In this document: positions 7,505 to 16,553 of the stretch, in pieces
Position numbering within the stretch: position 1 is the first letter of the stretch
Layout: each line of letters begins with the position of its first letter
Translations under genes and position numbers: made by a program
From: Alphaproteobacteria bacterium
GTDB taxonomy: Bacteria > Myxococcota_A > UBA796 > GCA-2862545
Length of the DNA: 64,000 bases
Assembly (NCBI GenBank): GCA_020632955.1
Contig: JACKEO010000002.1
Coordinates: forward strand, 124,001-188,000
Direction: 5' to 3'
The notes under the pieces: model-generated
Database searches by the model: none
What the model was told of the DNA's origin: nothing
The model's input: only the letters and a program-made list of their open reading frames with translations

Positions 7505-9379
7505 TCAGGCCGGCGGCGGCGTCTCGGCCCACTGGCGGGCGGCGCGCTGCAGCAGGTCCTGCAGGCGGCGCCCCACGCCCGTGGGATCCTCGTGCGAACC
7601 GTCGAGGAGCTTGGCCTCGTCGAGGATCAGGCGCGCGATCGTCTCGGCCTCGGCGCCGGCCCCGCGGGCGTGCAGCGTGGCCAGGTCGACGATGAGCGGG
7701 TGCTTCACGTTGAGCTCGAGCGAGCGCTTCGCGGCGGGCACCTCCTGGTTGGCCTGGCGCAGGATGCGCTCCATGTGGGCCGACACGCCGTCCTCGGCGT
7801 CCACCAGCACGGCCGGCGAGTCGGTGAGGCGCGAGGAGGGCCGCACCGCGTGCACGGCCCCGCCGTAGAGCTCCTGGAGCCACGGCGCGAGCTCGCTGAG
7901 GTCGGCCTTGGGCGCCGCCTCGTCGGCCTCGTCCTCGTCGAGCTCCAGCTCGCCGCGGCTGATGGCCTTCACCGGGACGTCGTCCACCTCGGTGAGCGCC
8001 TGCACGAACCACTCGTCCACCGGATCGGTGAGCACCAGGACGTCCCAGCCCTTCTTGCGGAAGGCCTCGAGGTGGGGACTGGCGAGCGCCGCCTCGCGGC
8101 TGGGGGCCGTGAGGTACCAGATGGTGTCCTGCCCGAGCGGCATGGCCTTGCGGTAGGCGTCGAGGCTCACCAGCGCGTCGCCCTGCTGCACCGTGCCGAA
8201 GCGGAGCAGGGGGAGGAGCCGGTCGCCCAGGCTGGTGCGCTCGTGGAAGTAGCCCTCCTTCAGCAGCGCACCGAAGGCCTTCCAGAAGGTGGTGTAGGGG
8301 TGCTCGCCCTCCTCGGGGGCGTCCTGGTCGGCGAGGCGACCGAGCTCCTTGAGGAGACGCTTCACCAGCGCGTCGCGGATGCTGCGCACGATGGGCGTCT
8401 TCTGCACCATCTCGCGGCTGACGTTGAGCGGGATGTCCTCGCTGTCGACCACGCCGCGCACGAAGCGGAGCCAGTCGGGCAGCAGGCTCGAGGCGTGCTC
8501 CTCGATGAGCACGCGGCGCGCGTACAGGCGCGGCCCCTTGGCGGCATCGGGGTGGTACAGGTCGAAGGGGCGGGCTCGCGGGACGAAGAGCAGCACGCTG
8601 TACTGCAGCGGCGTGTCGACGTGGAAGTGCACCCGCAGCAACGGATCCTCGAAGTCGAAGGTCTGCATCCGGTAGAAGGCGTTGGCCTCCTCGTCGGTGA
8701 CCTCCGAGGGCTGCAGCGCCCAGATCGCACGGGCCGTGTTGATCGTGGCGTCGCCGAGGAGGATCGGCCAGGCGAGGTAGGCGGAGTGCTCGCGCACGAT
8801 GCGCCGGAGCGTGGCCTCCTCGGCGTACTCGGCGGCGTCCTCGCGCAGCGTCAGCGTGATGCGGGTGCCGCGGTGCTCCTTGTCGGCCTCCTCCACCTCG
8901 TAGGTGCCGTCGCCCTTCGAGCTCCAGCGCACGCCCGGGCCGCCCGACGCGGAGCGGGACTCCACCACCACCTGCTCCGCCACCATGAAGCAGGCGTAGA
9001 AGCCCACGCCGAACTGCCCGATGAGCTTCGGCAGGTCGCCGCCGCCCTCCTTCGCGCGGGCGAGGAAGGCCTTGGTGCCGGAGTGCGCGATGGTGCCGAG
9101 GTTCTCCACGGCCTCGTCGAGCGTCATCCCGACGCCGTCGTCCTCCACCACCAGGGTGCGGGCCTCGGCGTCGATCTCCAGGCGGATGCCCGCGGGATCG
9201 TGGCCCGCGGGGACGAGGTCGTCGTGGGTGAGCCCCAGGAAGCGGACCTTGTCCAGCGCGTCGGCGGCGTTGCTGACGAGCTCGCGGAGGAAGACGTCGC
9301 GGTTGCTGTAGACCGCGTGGATCATCAGGTCGAGGAGCTGCTGCACCTCTGCCTTGAAGCCGTGCTGCTGGGCGCTCAT
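7505..9379 (-). CDS. htpG: Molecular chaperone HtpG (Hsp90)
   Basis: 624 residues, the normal length for bacterial Hsp90. ATG 9379 is preceded by a good GGAGG site 4 bases upstream; the frame extends further upstream without conservation. The GHKL ATPase motifs are intact: ELVSNAADALDKVRFL (family E and N residues), DDGVGMTLDEAVENLG and GQFGVGFYACFMVA. The middle-domain catalytic region VDSEDIPLNVSREM is also complete. The C-terminal dimerisation domain includes the HPLIVDLATL segment typical of the family. It is an ATP-dependent cytosolic chaperone for late folding and stress tolerance. It is divergent from the peroxiredoxin gene across a 240-base gap. Confidence 0.97.
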   Translation of the reverse strand: MSAQQHGFKAEVQQLLDLMIHAVYSNRDVFLRELVSNAADALDKVRFLGLTHDDLVPAGHDPAGIRLEIDAEARTLVVEDDGVGMTLDEAVENLGTIAHSGTKAFLARAKEGGGDLPKLIGQFGVGFYACFMVAEQVVVESRSASGGPGVRWSSKGDGTYEVEEADKEHRGTRITLTLREDAAEYAEEATLRRIVREHSAYLAWPILLGDATINTARAIWALQPSEVTDEEANAFYRMQTFDFEDPLLRVHFHVDTPLQYSVLLFVPRARPFDLYHPDAAKGPRLYARRVLIEEHASSLLPDWLRFVRGVVDSEDIPLNVSREMVQKTPIVRSIRDALVKRLLKELGRLADQDAPEEGEHPYTTFWKAFGALLKEGYFHERTSLGDRLLPLLRFGTVQQGDALVSLDAYRKAMPLGQDTIWYLTAPSREAALASPHLEAFRKKGWDVLVLTDPVDEWFVQALTEVDDVPVKAISRGELELDEDEADEAAPKADLSELAPWLQELYGGAVHAVRPSSRLTDSPAVLVDAEDGVSAHMERILRQANQEVPAAKRSLELNVKHPLIVDLATLHARGAGAEAETIARLILDEAKLLDGSHEDPTGVGRRLQDLLQRAARQWAETPPPA

Positions 9380-9619
9380 GGGGTCCTCCGGGAGCGGACC
9401 CGTGGCGGCCCGCAGGACGCGACGTGTAGGCACCTCGTCCCCGGCGGCAAGCCCGGCCGGACCGCGCCGCCCGCCCGGGATCGTTGACGATTCATGGCCA
9501 GCACGGCACGTGCGTGCAGTCCGGCCGGGCCTTACATCCCGCGTCTTTCCGTCGCGGCCTCGCGACCCCCCTCACGAACCGGGCCCGCACCAGGGGCCCC
9601 GCACCACCCAGGAGCACCC
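9380..9619. promoter_or_regulatory. Divergent intergenic region between htpG and peroxiredoxin genes
   Basis: The longest gene-free stretch in the window, 240 bases, must hold the promoters of both htpG (minus) and the peroxiredoxin gene (plus). On the plus strand TTGACG occurs at 9484-9489, but I find no convincing -10 element 16-18 bases downstream. I see no CIRCE-type repeat. The stretch is otherwise GC-rich with no credible ORF. Confidence 0.4.
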
Positions 9620-10189
9620 ATGAGCGTCATCGGGAACAAGGCCCCCTCCTTCGCCGGCAAGGCGGCCCTCCACGGCGAGATCAAGGACGTCAGCCTCGAC
9701 GACTACAAGGGCAAGTGGCTCGTCCTGTTCTTCTACCCGCTCGACTTCACCTTCGTGTGCCCCACCGAGATCGTCGCCTTCGACGACGCCGCGGCGCAGT
9801 TCCGCGAGGCCGGTGCCGAGATCGTCGGCGTGAGCGTCGACAGCGTCCACACCCACCTCGCCTGGACGCGCACCCCGCGCTCCGAGGCCGGCGTGGGCGA
9901 GCTGTCCTACCCGCTGCTGTCGGATCTCGGCGGTCGCATCGCCGCCGCCTACGACGTGCTCAACGGCGACGTGGCCCTGCGCGGCGTCTTCGTGATCGAC
10001 CCCGAGGGCACCGTGCAGTCGGCCACGATCAACTTCCTGCCCATCGGCCGCAACGTGGCCGAGGTCTTCCGCACGCTGAAGGCCGCCCAGTACGTCGCCA
10101 GCAGCGGCAACGTCTGCCAGGCCAACTGGGAGGACGGCGACGAGGGCATGGCCGCCACGCTCGAGGGCGTGAAGGGCAAGATCGGCTGA
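9620..10189 (+). CDS. 2-Cys peroxiredoxin (AhpC/Prx1 type)
   Basis: 189 residues from ATG 9620 (GGAG seven bases upstream). The thioredoxin-fold peroxidase has the peroxidatic cysteine in FVCPTE (C47) and the resolving cysteine in NVCQANW (C166), where VCPANW is more usual. A SDLGGRIAAAY segment sits where the flexible-loop motif lies in typical 2-Cys enzymes. It reduces hydrogen peroxide and organic hydroperoxides with thiol reductants in the cytoplasm. The stop overlaps the likely start of the ABC exporter gene, so expression of the two is probably linked. Confidence 0.95.
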   Translation: MSVIGNKAPSFAGKAALHGEIKDVSLDDYKGKWLVLFFYPLDFTFVCPTEIVAFDDAAAQFREAGAEIVGVSVDSVHTHLAWTRTPRSEAGVGELSYPLLSDLGGRIAAAYDVLNGDVALRGVFVIDPEGTVQSATINFLPIGRNVAEVFRTLKAAQYVASSGNVCQANWEDGDEGMAATLEGVKGKIG

Positions 10190-11955
10190 GCACGCCCCGT
10201 CCGGCGCATCCCCTCCACCGCCTCGCCGGCTTCGCGCGCCCCTACCGCGCCGATGCCGCCGGGGCGGTGGTCTTCTCGGTCCTGAACAAGGTCTTCGACG
10301 TCCTCCCCGAGCTGCTCATCGGGGTGGCCGTCGACATCGTGGTGAACCACGAGGACTCCTTCCTCGCGGGCCTGGGCCTGGTGGACCCCAAGCAGCAGCT
10401 CGCCCTGCTCACCGTGATCACGGTGGGCGTGTGGGGCTGCGAGTCCCTGTTCCAGTACCTGTACCAGCTGCGCTGGCGGCGCCTGGCGCAGGACCTGCAG
10501 CACGAGCTGCGGCAGGCGGCCTACGCCCACGTGCAGGCCCTGCCGCCCGACCACGTCAGCCGCGCACGCAGCGGCCGCCTGATGGCCCTGCTCAACGAGG
10601 ACATCCACCAGGTCGAGCGCTTCCTGAACTCCGGCGCCAACGACCTCATCCAGGTCACGGTGTCGTCGGTGCTGATCGGCGGCGTCTTCTTCGCCGTGAC
10701 GGCCGACCTCGCGGTGCTGGCCTTCCTGCCCATCCCGCTGATCCTCGTGGGCGCCTTCTGGTTCCAGCGTCGGCTGGAGCCCCGCTACGCCGCGGCGCGG
10801 GAGGCGGCGGCCTCGGTGAGCGACCGCCTCACGAACAACCTCGCCGGCATGGCCACGATCCAGGCCTACACGGCCGAGGCGCTGGAGGCCGAGGAGGTGC
10901 GCCGGGTGTCGGACGGCTACCGGACGGCCAACGCCGAGGCCATCCGCTTCAGCGCCGCCATCACGCCGGTCATCCGCATGGCCGTGCTCACCGGCTTCGT
11001 CACCACCCTGCTGTACGGCGGATGGAAGACGCTCGACGGCAGCCTCGGCGTGGGCGTCTACTCGGCGCTCGTCTACCTCACGCAGCGCCTGCTCTGGCCC
11101 ATGACCCGGCTGGCCGACATGACCGACCTGTACCAGCGGGCCATGGCGTCGGTGGACCGGGTGATGGACCTGCTCGACACGCCGCTGCCCCCGCGTCCCG
11201 ACGGCGAGGTGCCGGCCGACGCGCAGGGCGCGCTGCGCTTCGTGGGTGTGGAGGTGGCCTACGACGGGCGTCCGGCGCTGCGTGGCGTCGATCTGGTCGT
11301 GCCCGCGGGCCACACCGTGGCGCTCGTGGGCGGCACCGGCGGCGGCAAGTCCACGCTGCTCAAGCTGCTGCTGGGCTTCGTGCGCCCCGACGCGGGCAGG
11401 GTGGAGCTGGACGGCCGCGATCTGGCCACGCTCGACCCCGCCTCGGTGCGCGCGCGCGTCGGGTACGTGGCGCAGGATCCCTTCCTCACCGACGGCACGG
11501 TGGCCGAGAACATCGCGTACGGGGACGCCGCGCCCGATCGCACCCGCGTCGAGGCGGCCGCGCGCGCGGCGGAGGCGCACGACTTCGTGGCGGCCACGCC
11601 GCTCGGCTACGACAGCCGGGTGGGCGAGCGCGGCGCGGAGCTGTCGGGCGGGCAGCGGCAGCGCATCGCCCTCGCGCGGGCCCTGTACCGGGACCCGCTG
11701 GTGCTCGTGCTCGACGAGGCCACGTCCGCGGTCGACAACGAGACCGAGGCGGCGATCCAGCGGTCGCTGCGCACCGCCACGCGGGGCCGCACCACCCTCG
11801 TGGTGGCCCACCGCCTCTCCACCGTGCGCCACGCCCACGCGATCCACGTGCTGGAGGCCGGGCGCCTCGTCGAGAGCGGCACCCACGAGGAGCTCCTCGC
11901 CCGCGACGGCGCCTACGCCGCGCTCTGGCGCCTGCAGACGGGCGAGGGTCCGTAG
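10186..11955 (+). CDS. ABC exporter half-transporter (fused TMD-NBD)
   Basis: About 589 residues, the usual size of a lipid or multidrug exporter half. An N-terminal six-helix domain (about 20-320) includes FARPYR before helix 1. The ATPase domain has Walker A GGTGGGKST, a Q-loop in GYVAQDPFLTD, signature LSGGQRQRIALARAL, Walker B LVLVLDEATSAVD and the switch His in VVAHRLS. The start is unusual. No ATG, GTG or TTG lies in frame between the upstream gene's end and GTG 10267, which would remove part of the first helix. CTG 10186, overlapping the peroxiredoxin stop as CTGA, restores the full N-terminus. Substrate unknown; it should work as a dimer in the inner membrane. Confidence 0.92.
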   Translation: MSTPRPAHPLHRLAGFARPYRADAAGAVVFSVLNKVFDVLPELLIGVAVDIVVNHEDSFLAGLGLVDPKQQLALLTVITVGVWGCESLFQYLYQLRWRRLAQDLQHELRQAAYAHVQALPPDHVSRARSGRLMALLNEDIHQVERFLNSGANDLIQVTVSSVLIGGVFFAVTADLAVLAFLPIPLILVGAFWFQRRLEPRYAAAREAAASVSDRLTNNLAGMATIQAYTAEALEAEEVRRVSDGYRTANAEAIRFSAAITPVIRMAVLTGFVTTLLYGGWKTLDGSLGVGVYSALVYLTQRLLWPMTRLADMTDLYQRAMASVDRVMDLLDTPLPPRPDGEVPADAQGALRFVGVEVAYDGRPALRGVDLVVPAGHTVALVGGTGGGKSTLLKLLLGFVRPDAGRVELDGRDLATLDPASVRARVGYVAQDPFLTDGTVAENIAYGDAAPDRTRVEAAARAAEAHDFVAATPLGYDSRVGERGAELSGGQRQRIALARALYRDPLVLVLDEATSAVDNETEAAIQRSLRTATRGRTTLVVAHRLSTVRHAHAIHVLEAGRLVESGTHEELLARDGAYAALWRLQTGEGP

Positions 11956-11983
11956 GCCGGAGCCGCCGCGACGCCCGCGGCCG

Positions 11984-13012
11984 TCACTCGCGGAGCAGCA
12001 CGTCGGCGTAGAAGCGGAAGCGGGCGAGCCACCGGCCGTACCAGCGCTGGTGGATGTCCTTGCGCAGCCACACCAGGGCACGCCGCTCGAGGTGGTGGCG
12101 GTCCCACTTCCTCGCCTTGTGCTGCGCGGCGGCGGCCTTCGCCTCGTCCACCTCGGCCAGGGGCGCCCAGAGGCTGTCGCGGTCGTAGCCGAAGACGGCG
12201 AGATCCTCGTCGGTGAGCGGCGCGAGCATGCGCTGGAGCAGGGCGATGCGCTCGGGGTTGTGGGCCACCTGGCGGGCCCACTTGTGCAGCGACTTCGTGT
12301 TGGGCCGGGTGTCCTGGGCCACGCCGATGGGGTCGCCGAGACCGGTGCCCTCCACCTCCTTGCTGCCGTAGTCGATCATCTCGGGCAGGTACGGCATCGA
12401 CGCCGCCGCGCAGATCGCGCGGAGCTCCCGCTCGGGATCGGCCACGAGGTCCTCGTACCGGACGTGGTGGAAGCGCGTGACGCCCGGGTCGCGGACGAAG
12501 CTGGCCAGCGCAGGGACGTAGCGCTCCACCACCGGGTTGAAGGCGTGCGCGGCCTCCCAGTCGTCGTCGAAGAAGGAGGCGGCGAAGCTGGAGAAGATGG
12601 CGAAGGGGTGGCGCGTGAGCACCACGAAGACCGCGTCCGGGTAGATCGACCGGAGGAAGGGCAGGATCAGGCTGTAGGCCGGCGTCTTGTCGAGGAAGAA
12701 GCGCTTGCCCGTGGGCTCCAGCATCCCGCCGTACAGCGTGTCGGTGTAGGCACGCAGGGCCTCCCGGTAGGTGGCCTCGCCCCCGGGCAGATCGGCGACG
12801 AAGGCCTTCGCGGACTGGGCGGCCTGGAAGGGGTCGTAGGGGGCCTTGTCGACGTAGGCGTCGAAGCCCAGGTGCGCGAGCGGCGTGAGGAGGTGCGGCT
12901 CGGGACGCGTGGCGATGTCGGGGTGCACGTTGAGCATGCGCATCAGCAGCGTGGTGCCCGAACGGGGCGCACCCAGCACGAAGAACATCCGCTCCGACAT
13001 GTCGAGCGCCAT
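11984..13012 (-). CDS. PAPS-dependent sulfotransferase
   Basis: 342 residues. ATG 13012 has an AGGAGG site five bases upstream. The 5'-phosphosulfate-binding loop is GAPRSGTTLLMRML (residues about 14-27) and the 3'-phosphate motif is VVLTRHPFAIFSSF near 130, so both PAPS-binding sites look intact. HHVRYEDLVADPE and a C-terminal Trp-rich segment fit the Stf0/sulfotransferase family. It would move sulfate from PAPS to a hydroxyl or amine of a small molecule, lipid or glycan. No sulfate-activation genes are nearby. It is monocistronic and divergent from the small lipoprotein gene at 13134. Confidence 0.88.
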   Translation of the reverse strand: MALDMSERMFFVLGAPRSGTTLLMRMLNVHPDIATRPEPHLLTPLAHLGFDAYVDKAPYDPFQAAQSAKAFVADLPGGEATYREALRAYTDTLYGGMLEPTGKRFFLDKTPAYSLILPFLRSIYPDAVFVVLTRHPFAIFSSFAASFFDDDWEAAHAFNPVVERYVPALASFVRDPGVTRFHHVRYEDLVADPERELRAICAAASMPYLPEMIDYGSKEVEGTGLGDPIGVAQDTRPNTKSLHKWARQVAHNPERIALLQRMLAPLTDEDLAVFGYDRDSLWAPLAEVDEAKAAAAQHKARKWDRHHLERRALVWLRKDIHQRWYGRWLARFRFYADVLLRE

Positions 13013-13133
13013 CACGCCTCCTGTCGGACGGCTGCTAAACCGCTGCGACGTCTCCCGCCGGTCCGTGGTCGGTCGTGCCATAGTGTGCGAGCAGGGGAAC
13101 AGGAGGCCACCACCGCCTCCGGCGAGGACGCCC

Positions 13134-13688
13134 ATGAACTCCGCTCCAGGCCGCGCGCGGGCCGTCGCCACGATCCTGCTCGCCGGCTGCACGGTCAAGC
13201 CGCTCGAGCTCGAGGTCGACCACTTCCTCACGCCCTGCGTGGTGAAGACGCTGCAGCTCTGCCCGCTGATCCGGGCGCCCGACGAGCCGCGCCCCGGGGT
13301 GTTCCGGGAGGAGATCGCCGGGTGGTCGCCCACGTGGGGACGCTACGAGACCCTGAGCGTGCTGCGCACCACCGGCACCGACGTGTCGGGCAAGGGCATC
13401 CTGTCCTACGAGCTCGTCGAGGTGATCGAGAGCCGAGAGGCCACGCCGGGCACGCCCTTCTCCTACACCTGGAGCAACGAGGACGAGGACGCGATGCACC
13501 AGGGCGTGCACACCTCGGGCACCACGGGCGAGCTCCTCGACGGCCACCCCTTCACCTGTGAGCCGGCGGCGGTCTGCGAGGGCCTGCGCGAGTACGAGAC
13601 GGCGCGCGGTCGCGTGCAGCTGCAGCTCCGCTACGGCGACGACGTGGACGGCCCCTTCGAGGCCTGGTCCGTCACGCTCCTGCAGTAG
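13134..13688 (+). CDS. Lipoprotein, unknown function
   Basis: 184 residues from ATG 13134 (GAGG site upstream). The N-terminus has Arg residues, a hydrophobic stretch and lipobox LLAGC with the lipidated Cys near residue 19. The mature part has no recognised domain. It contains four more Cys residues, two near the start (FLTPCVVKTLQLCPL) and two later (FTCEPAAVCEG), which could form disulfides in the periplasm. The C-terminal half alternates like a beta-sandwich. It sits alone between the divergent sulfotransferase gene and the redox-sensing cluster. Confidence 0.7.
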   Translation: MNSAPGRARAVATILLAGCTVKPLELEVDHFLTPCVVKTLQLCPLIRAPDEPRPGVFREEIAGWSPTWGRYETLSVLRTTGTDVSGKGILSYELVEVIESREATPGTPFSYTWSNEDEDAMHQGVHTSGTTGELLDGHPFTCEPAAVCEGLREYETARGRVQLQLRYGDDVDGPFEAWSVTLLQ

Positions 13689-13763
13689 CCCCGTCTCCTG
13701 CGACGATGCGCCGCGTGGCAGGCCGGGACGCCCTGCCATACCCCCGTGCGCCCCGGAGCAGGC

Positions 13764-14618
13764 ATGATCCCCCTCGCGCTCGCCTGGGTGCTGGGCCACC
13801 CCGCCTGGGCGTGCGCCACCTGCGCCGCCGGCGATCCCACGCTCACCTCCATGGGCCTCGAGAAGCCCACGGCGGGGCGCGTGCGGCTGGCCTCCCAGGT
13901 GGCCTACCGCTGGGAACGCGAGCAGGACGAGGCCGTGGTCGACCAGATCCGCGGTGAGCTGGCGGTGTCGTGGACGGCCGCCCGCTGGGTGGTGCTGAGC
14001 GGCACGGTGCCGCTCGTCACGCAGGCCCGGCGCCCCGGGGACCTGTCCGAACAGCGGGGCACCGGTCTCGGCGACGCCGAGCTGCGCGCGCGCTTCGTGG
14101 TGGGCACCAGCCGGCTGCGCAGCCACCTCGGCGGCCTCGTGGCGGGCCTCGAGCTGCCGACCGGCGCCGCGATCCGGCGGGAGGACGGCAGCCTCGCCTC
14201 GAAGGACGTGCAGGTGGGCGCGGGCGCCGTCACGCCCGTGTTCGGGGGCTGGTACGGCGGCTTCCACGGCGCGTGGTCCAGCTTCGCCTCCGCCACGCTG
14301 AGGTCCAGCACCATCGGGTTCGAGGGTCGCAGGCCCGGCGTGGCGGGCCTCGCCACCGTGGCGGTGCAGTGGCAGCCCCACCACGTGGTCGCGCCCCGCC
14401 TCGCGGTCGACGCCCGCGTGTCGGCGGCCGATGCGATGGACGAGATCGCCGAGCCCGACACGGGCGGCTGGCTGGTGCAGCTCACGCCGGCGCTGCTGCT
14501 GTCCCCGTCCCCGGACTGGCTGGTGCAGCTGGCCGTGCCGGTTCCGGTGGCCCAGGGCGGATCGGAGGGCACGCGCGAGGGCGTGGGTGCCACGCTCGCC
14601 GTGGTGGTGGACCTGTGA
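13764..14618 (+). CDS. Exported beta-rich protein with N-terminal CxxC, upstream of RegB
   Basis: 284 residues from ATG 13764. A short signal peptide ends at AWA, and the mature protein begins CATCAAGDPTLT, so a CxxC pair lies at the very N-terminus. The rest is beta-rich with alternating residues (VVLSGTVPLVTQ, GLVAGLELPTGA, WLVQLAVPVPV), like small outer-membrane barrels or transporter-like proteins. It overlaps the sensor-kinase start by four bases (GTGA at 14615-14618), so it is almost certainly in that operon. I infer a role tied to redox or metal status of the envelope, based only on the CxxC and the context. Confidence 0.65.
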   Translation: MIPLALAWVLGHPAWACATCAAGDPTLTSMGLEKPTAGRVRLASQVAYRWEREQDEAVVDQIRGELAVSWTAARWVVLSGTVPLVTQARRPGDLSEQRGTGLGDAELRARFVVGTSRLRSHLGGLVAGLELPTGAAIRREDGSLASKDVQVGAGAVTPVFGGWYGGFHGAWSSFASATLRSSTIGFEGRRPGVAGLATVAVQWQPHHVVAPRLAVDARVSAADAMDEIAEPDTGGWLVQLTPALLLSPSPDWLVQLAVPVPVAQGGSEGTREGVGATLAVVVDL

Positions 14619-15880
14619 GCGCCGACCGCCCTGCCCTGGACCTGGACTGGCTGATGCGCGTGCGCACCGGCGCCGTGCTGGGCATCGCGGCGCTGGTGGG
14701 CTTCAGCGGCTGGTGGCTGGAGCTGGTGCTGCCCACCGGCGCGCTCGCGGCGCTCCTCGGGGTGTGGCTGGTGTCGGCGGTGGCCCCCTCCCTGTGGGGG
14801 TCGGGGCGCGCGCGCGACGACGCGACGGTGGCCGCGCTGCTCGCCCTCGACGCCCTCCTGCTCACCGGCGTGCTGTACCTCACGGGCGGTCCGCAGAACC
14901 CCTTCGCCGTGGTGTACCTGGTGCACATCAGCCTGGCGGCGGCGGCGCTCCCGCCCCGGTACGCGGTGGCCCTCGCGGCGGCCTCCACCGGGCTGTACGG
15001 CATGCTCTTCGTCGCGCACATGCCGCTGCGCTCGATCCACGACGGCCACCCGGGCCACGACGCCCACGACATGAGCACCCACCTGCGAGGGATGTGGCTG
15101 GCCTATGCCCTGGCCGCCGCGGGCATCACCACCTTCACCACCCGGGTCACCCGCGCGCTCGCCGATCGGGAGCGCGCCCTCGCCGACGCCCGCGCCCAGG
15201 CCCTGCGCAGCGAGCGCCTCGCCGGCCTGGCCACCCTCGCCGCCGGCGCCGCCCACGAGCTCGCCACCCCGCTGTCCACCATCGCCATCGCCGCGCGGGA
15301 GCTCGAGCAGGAGCTGCGCGCGGTGGCCGCGCCTTCGGACGCCCAGGACGACCTGCGGCTGATCCGGGAGCAGGTGGATCGCTGCCGCGGCATCCTCGAC
15401 CAGCTGCGTGCCGGCTCGGGGGAGCCGGGCGGGGAGGCCCCGGAGGAGGTGCGCCTCGCCACCCTGGTGGACGCCGCCCTCGACGGCCTCACCGAGCGCG
15501 CCCGCGTGGACCTCGTGCTGGGCGAGGCCGCCGACGCACGGCTCACCACCTTCCCGCGGTCCCTGGCCCAGGCCCTGCGGGCCGTGCTGCGCAACGCCCT
15601 GGACGCCTCCGACGGCGCCGTGGAGGTGCACGCCACCACCACCCCCGACGGCCTCCGGCTCGAGGTGGTGGACCACGGGGCCGGCATGGACGACACCACG
15701 CTCGCCCGGCTCGGCGAGCCCTTCTTCACCACCAAGCCGACGGGGCGGGGGATGGGCCTGGGCGTCTTCCTCGCGCGCGCCGTCGTGGAGCGGGTGGGCG
15801 GTCGTCTCGCCCATGCCTCCACGCCCGGCACCGGCACCCGTGCCACCTTCACCCTCCCCCGCACCGCGAGGTCGACGTGA
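14615..15880 (+). CDS. regB: RegB/PrrB-type redox sensor histidine kinase
   Basis: 421 residues from GTG 14615. The N-terminal half has about six membrane helices and carries GGPQNPF at 91-97, matching the quinone-sensing heptapeptide of RegB/PrrB. The H-box is AHELATPLST with phospho-acceptor His214. A Cys at 257 in DRCRGIL corresponds to the redox-active cysteine of the RegB linker. The ATPase domain has N-box RNALDAS, G1 DHGAGM and G2 GRGMGLGVF. In this family, oxidised quinone or cysteine turns the kinase off, so RegA is phosphorylated under reducing, low-oxygen conditions. It overlaps the regulator gene by four bases. The caa3 operon in the same window is a plausible target. Confidence 0.9.
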   Translation: MSADRPALDLDWLMRVRTGAVLGIAALVGFSGWWLELVLPTGALAALLGVWLVSAVAPSLWGSGRARDDATVAALLALDALLLTGVLYLTGGPQNPFAVVYLVHISLAAAALPPRYAVALAAASTGLYGMLFVAHMPLRSIHDGHPGHDAHDMSTHLRGMWLAYALAAAGITTFTTRVTRALADRERALADARAQALRSERLAGLATLAAGAAHELATPLSTIAIAARELEQELRAVAAPSDAQDDLRLIREQVDRCRGILDQLRAGSGEPGGEAPEEVRLATLVDAALDGLTERARVDLVLGEAADARLTTFPRSLAQALRAVLRNALDASDGAVEVHATTTPDGLRLEVVDHGAGMDDTTLARLGEPFFTTKPTGRGMGLGVFLARAVVERVGGRLAHASTPGTGTRATFTLPRTARST

Positions 15881-16419
15881 GCGACGCCGAGCGCACCCTC
15901 CTGCTGGTCGACGACGACGAGATCCTGCGCGAGCGCCTCGCGAAGGCCCTGCGCAAGCGGGGCCTCGAGGTCCGCACCGCCCCCGACGGCGCCACCGCGC
16001 TGGAGCTGGCCCGCGCCGACAGCCCCGAGCTCGCCGTGGTCGACCTGCGCATGGAGGGCATGACCGGACTGGAGCTGCTGCGCGAGCTCAAGCGCATCGA
16101 CCCCACCACCAAGGTGGTCCTCCTCACGGGCTACGGCAGCATCGCCACCGCCATCGACGCGATGCGTCTGGGCGCCCACCACTACGTGCCCAAGCCCGCC
16201 GACGCCGACGACGTGCTCGCCGCCTTCGAGCGGGGCGAGGGCGACCCGCAGGAACCCAGCACGGCCTACGAGGCACCGAGCCTCGCGCGCGCCGAGTGGG
16301 AGCACATCCAGCGCGTGCTGTCCGACACCGGCGGGAACATCAGCGAGACCGCGCGCCGCCTCGGCATCCACCGCCGCAGCCTGCAGCGCAAGCTCCAGAA
16401 GCGTCCGCCCCGGCGCTGA
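15877..16419 (+). CDS. regA: RegA/PrrA/ActR-type response regulator
   Basis: 180 residues from GTG 15877, overlapping the kinase stop. The receiver domain has the acidic pair in LLVDDDE, phosphorylated Asp56 in AVVDLRMEGMTG, the conserved Thr in VLLTGYGS and Lys106 in YVPKPAD. A short linker with Pro residues leads to a C-terminal Fis-type helix-turn-helix with NISETARRLGIHRRSLQRKL, nearly diagnostic of RegA/PrrA. Such regulators control respiratory oxidases, carbon and nitrogen fixation and photosynthesis genes according to redox state. This gene ends the three-gene run that begins at 13764. Confidence 0.93.
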   Translation: MSDAERTLLLVDDDEILRERLAKALRKRGLEVRTAPDGATALELARADSPELAVVDLRMEGMTGLELLRELKRIDPTTKVVLLTGYGSIATAIDAMRLGAHHYVPKPADADDVLAAFERGEGDPQEPSTAYEAPSLARAEWEHIQRVLSDTGGNISETARRLGIHRRSLQRKLQKRPPRR

Positions 16420-16553
16420 CGCCGCCCCGGCGCATGTCACGGGTGTGTGCGGTCTGCCCCCCCGGGCTTCGCACCGTGCGGCGGCACGGCACACTGGAGG
16501 CATCCACGGGGGCGCGGATGGACGCAGGGCGGCAGGGCGACCCCGGAACCTGC

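Noticed and set aside
7592..9487. Plus-strand frame of 631 codons opposite htpG
   Set aside because: It mirrors the conserved htpG reading frame, is rich in His, Val and Glu from complement codons and shows no family motif.
9484..9489. TTGACG as a sigma-70 -35 box for the peroxiredoxin gene
   Set aside because: No acceptable -10 hexamer lies at the right spacing, so no promoter is called.
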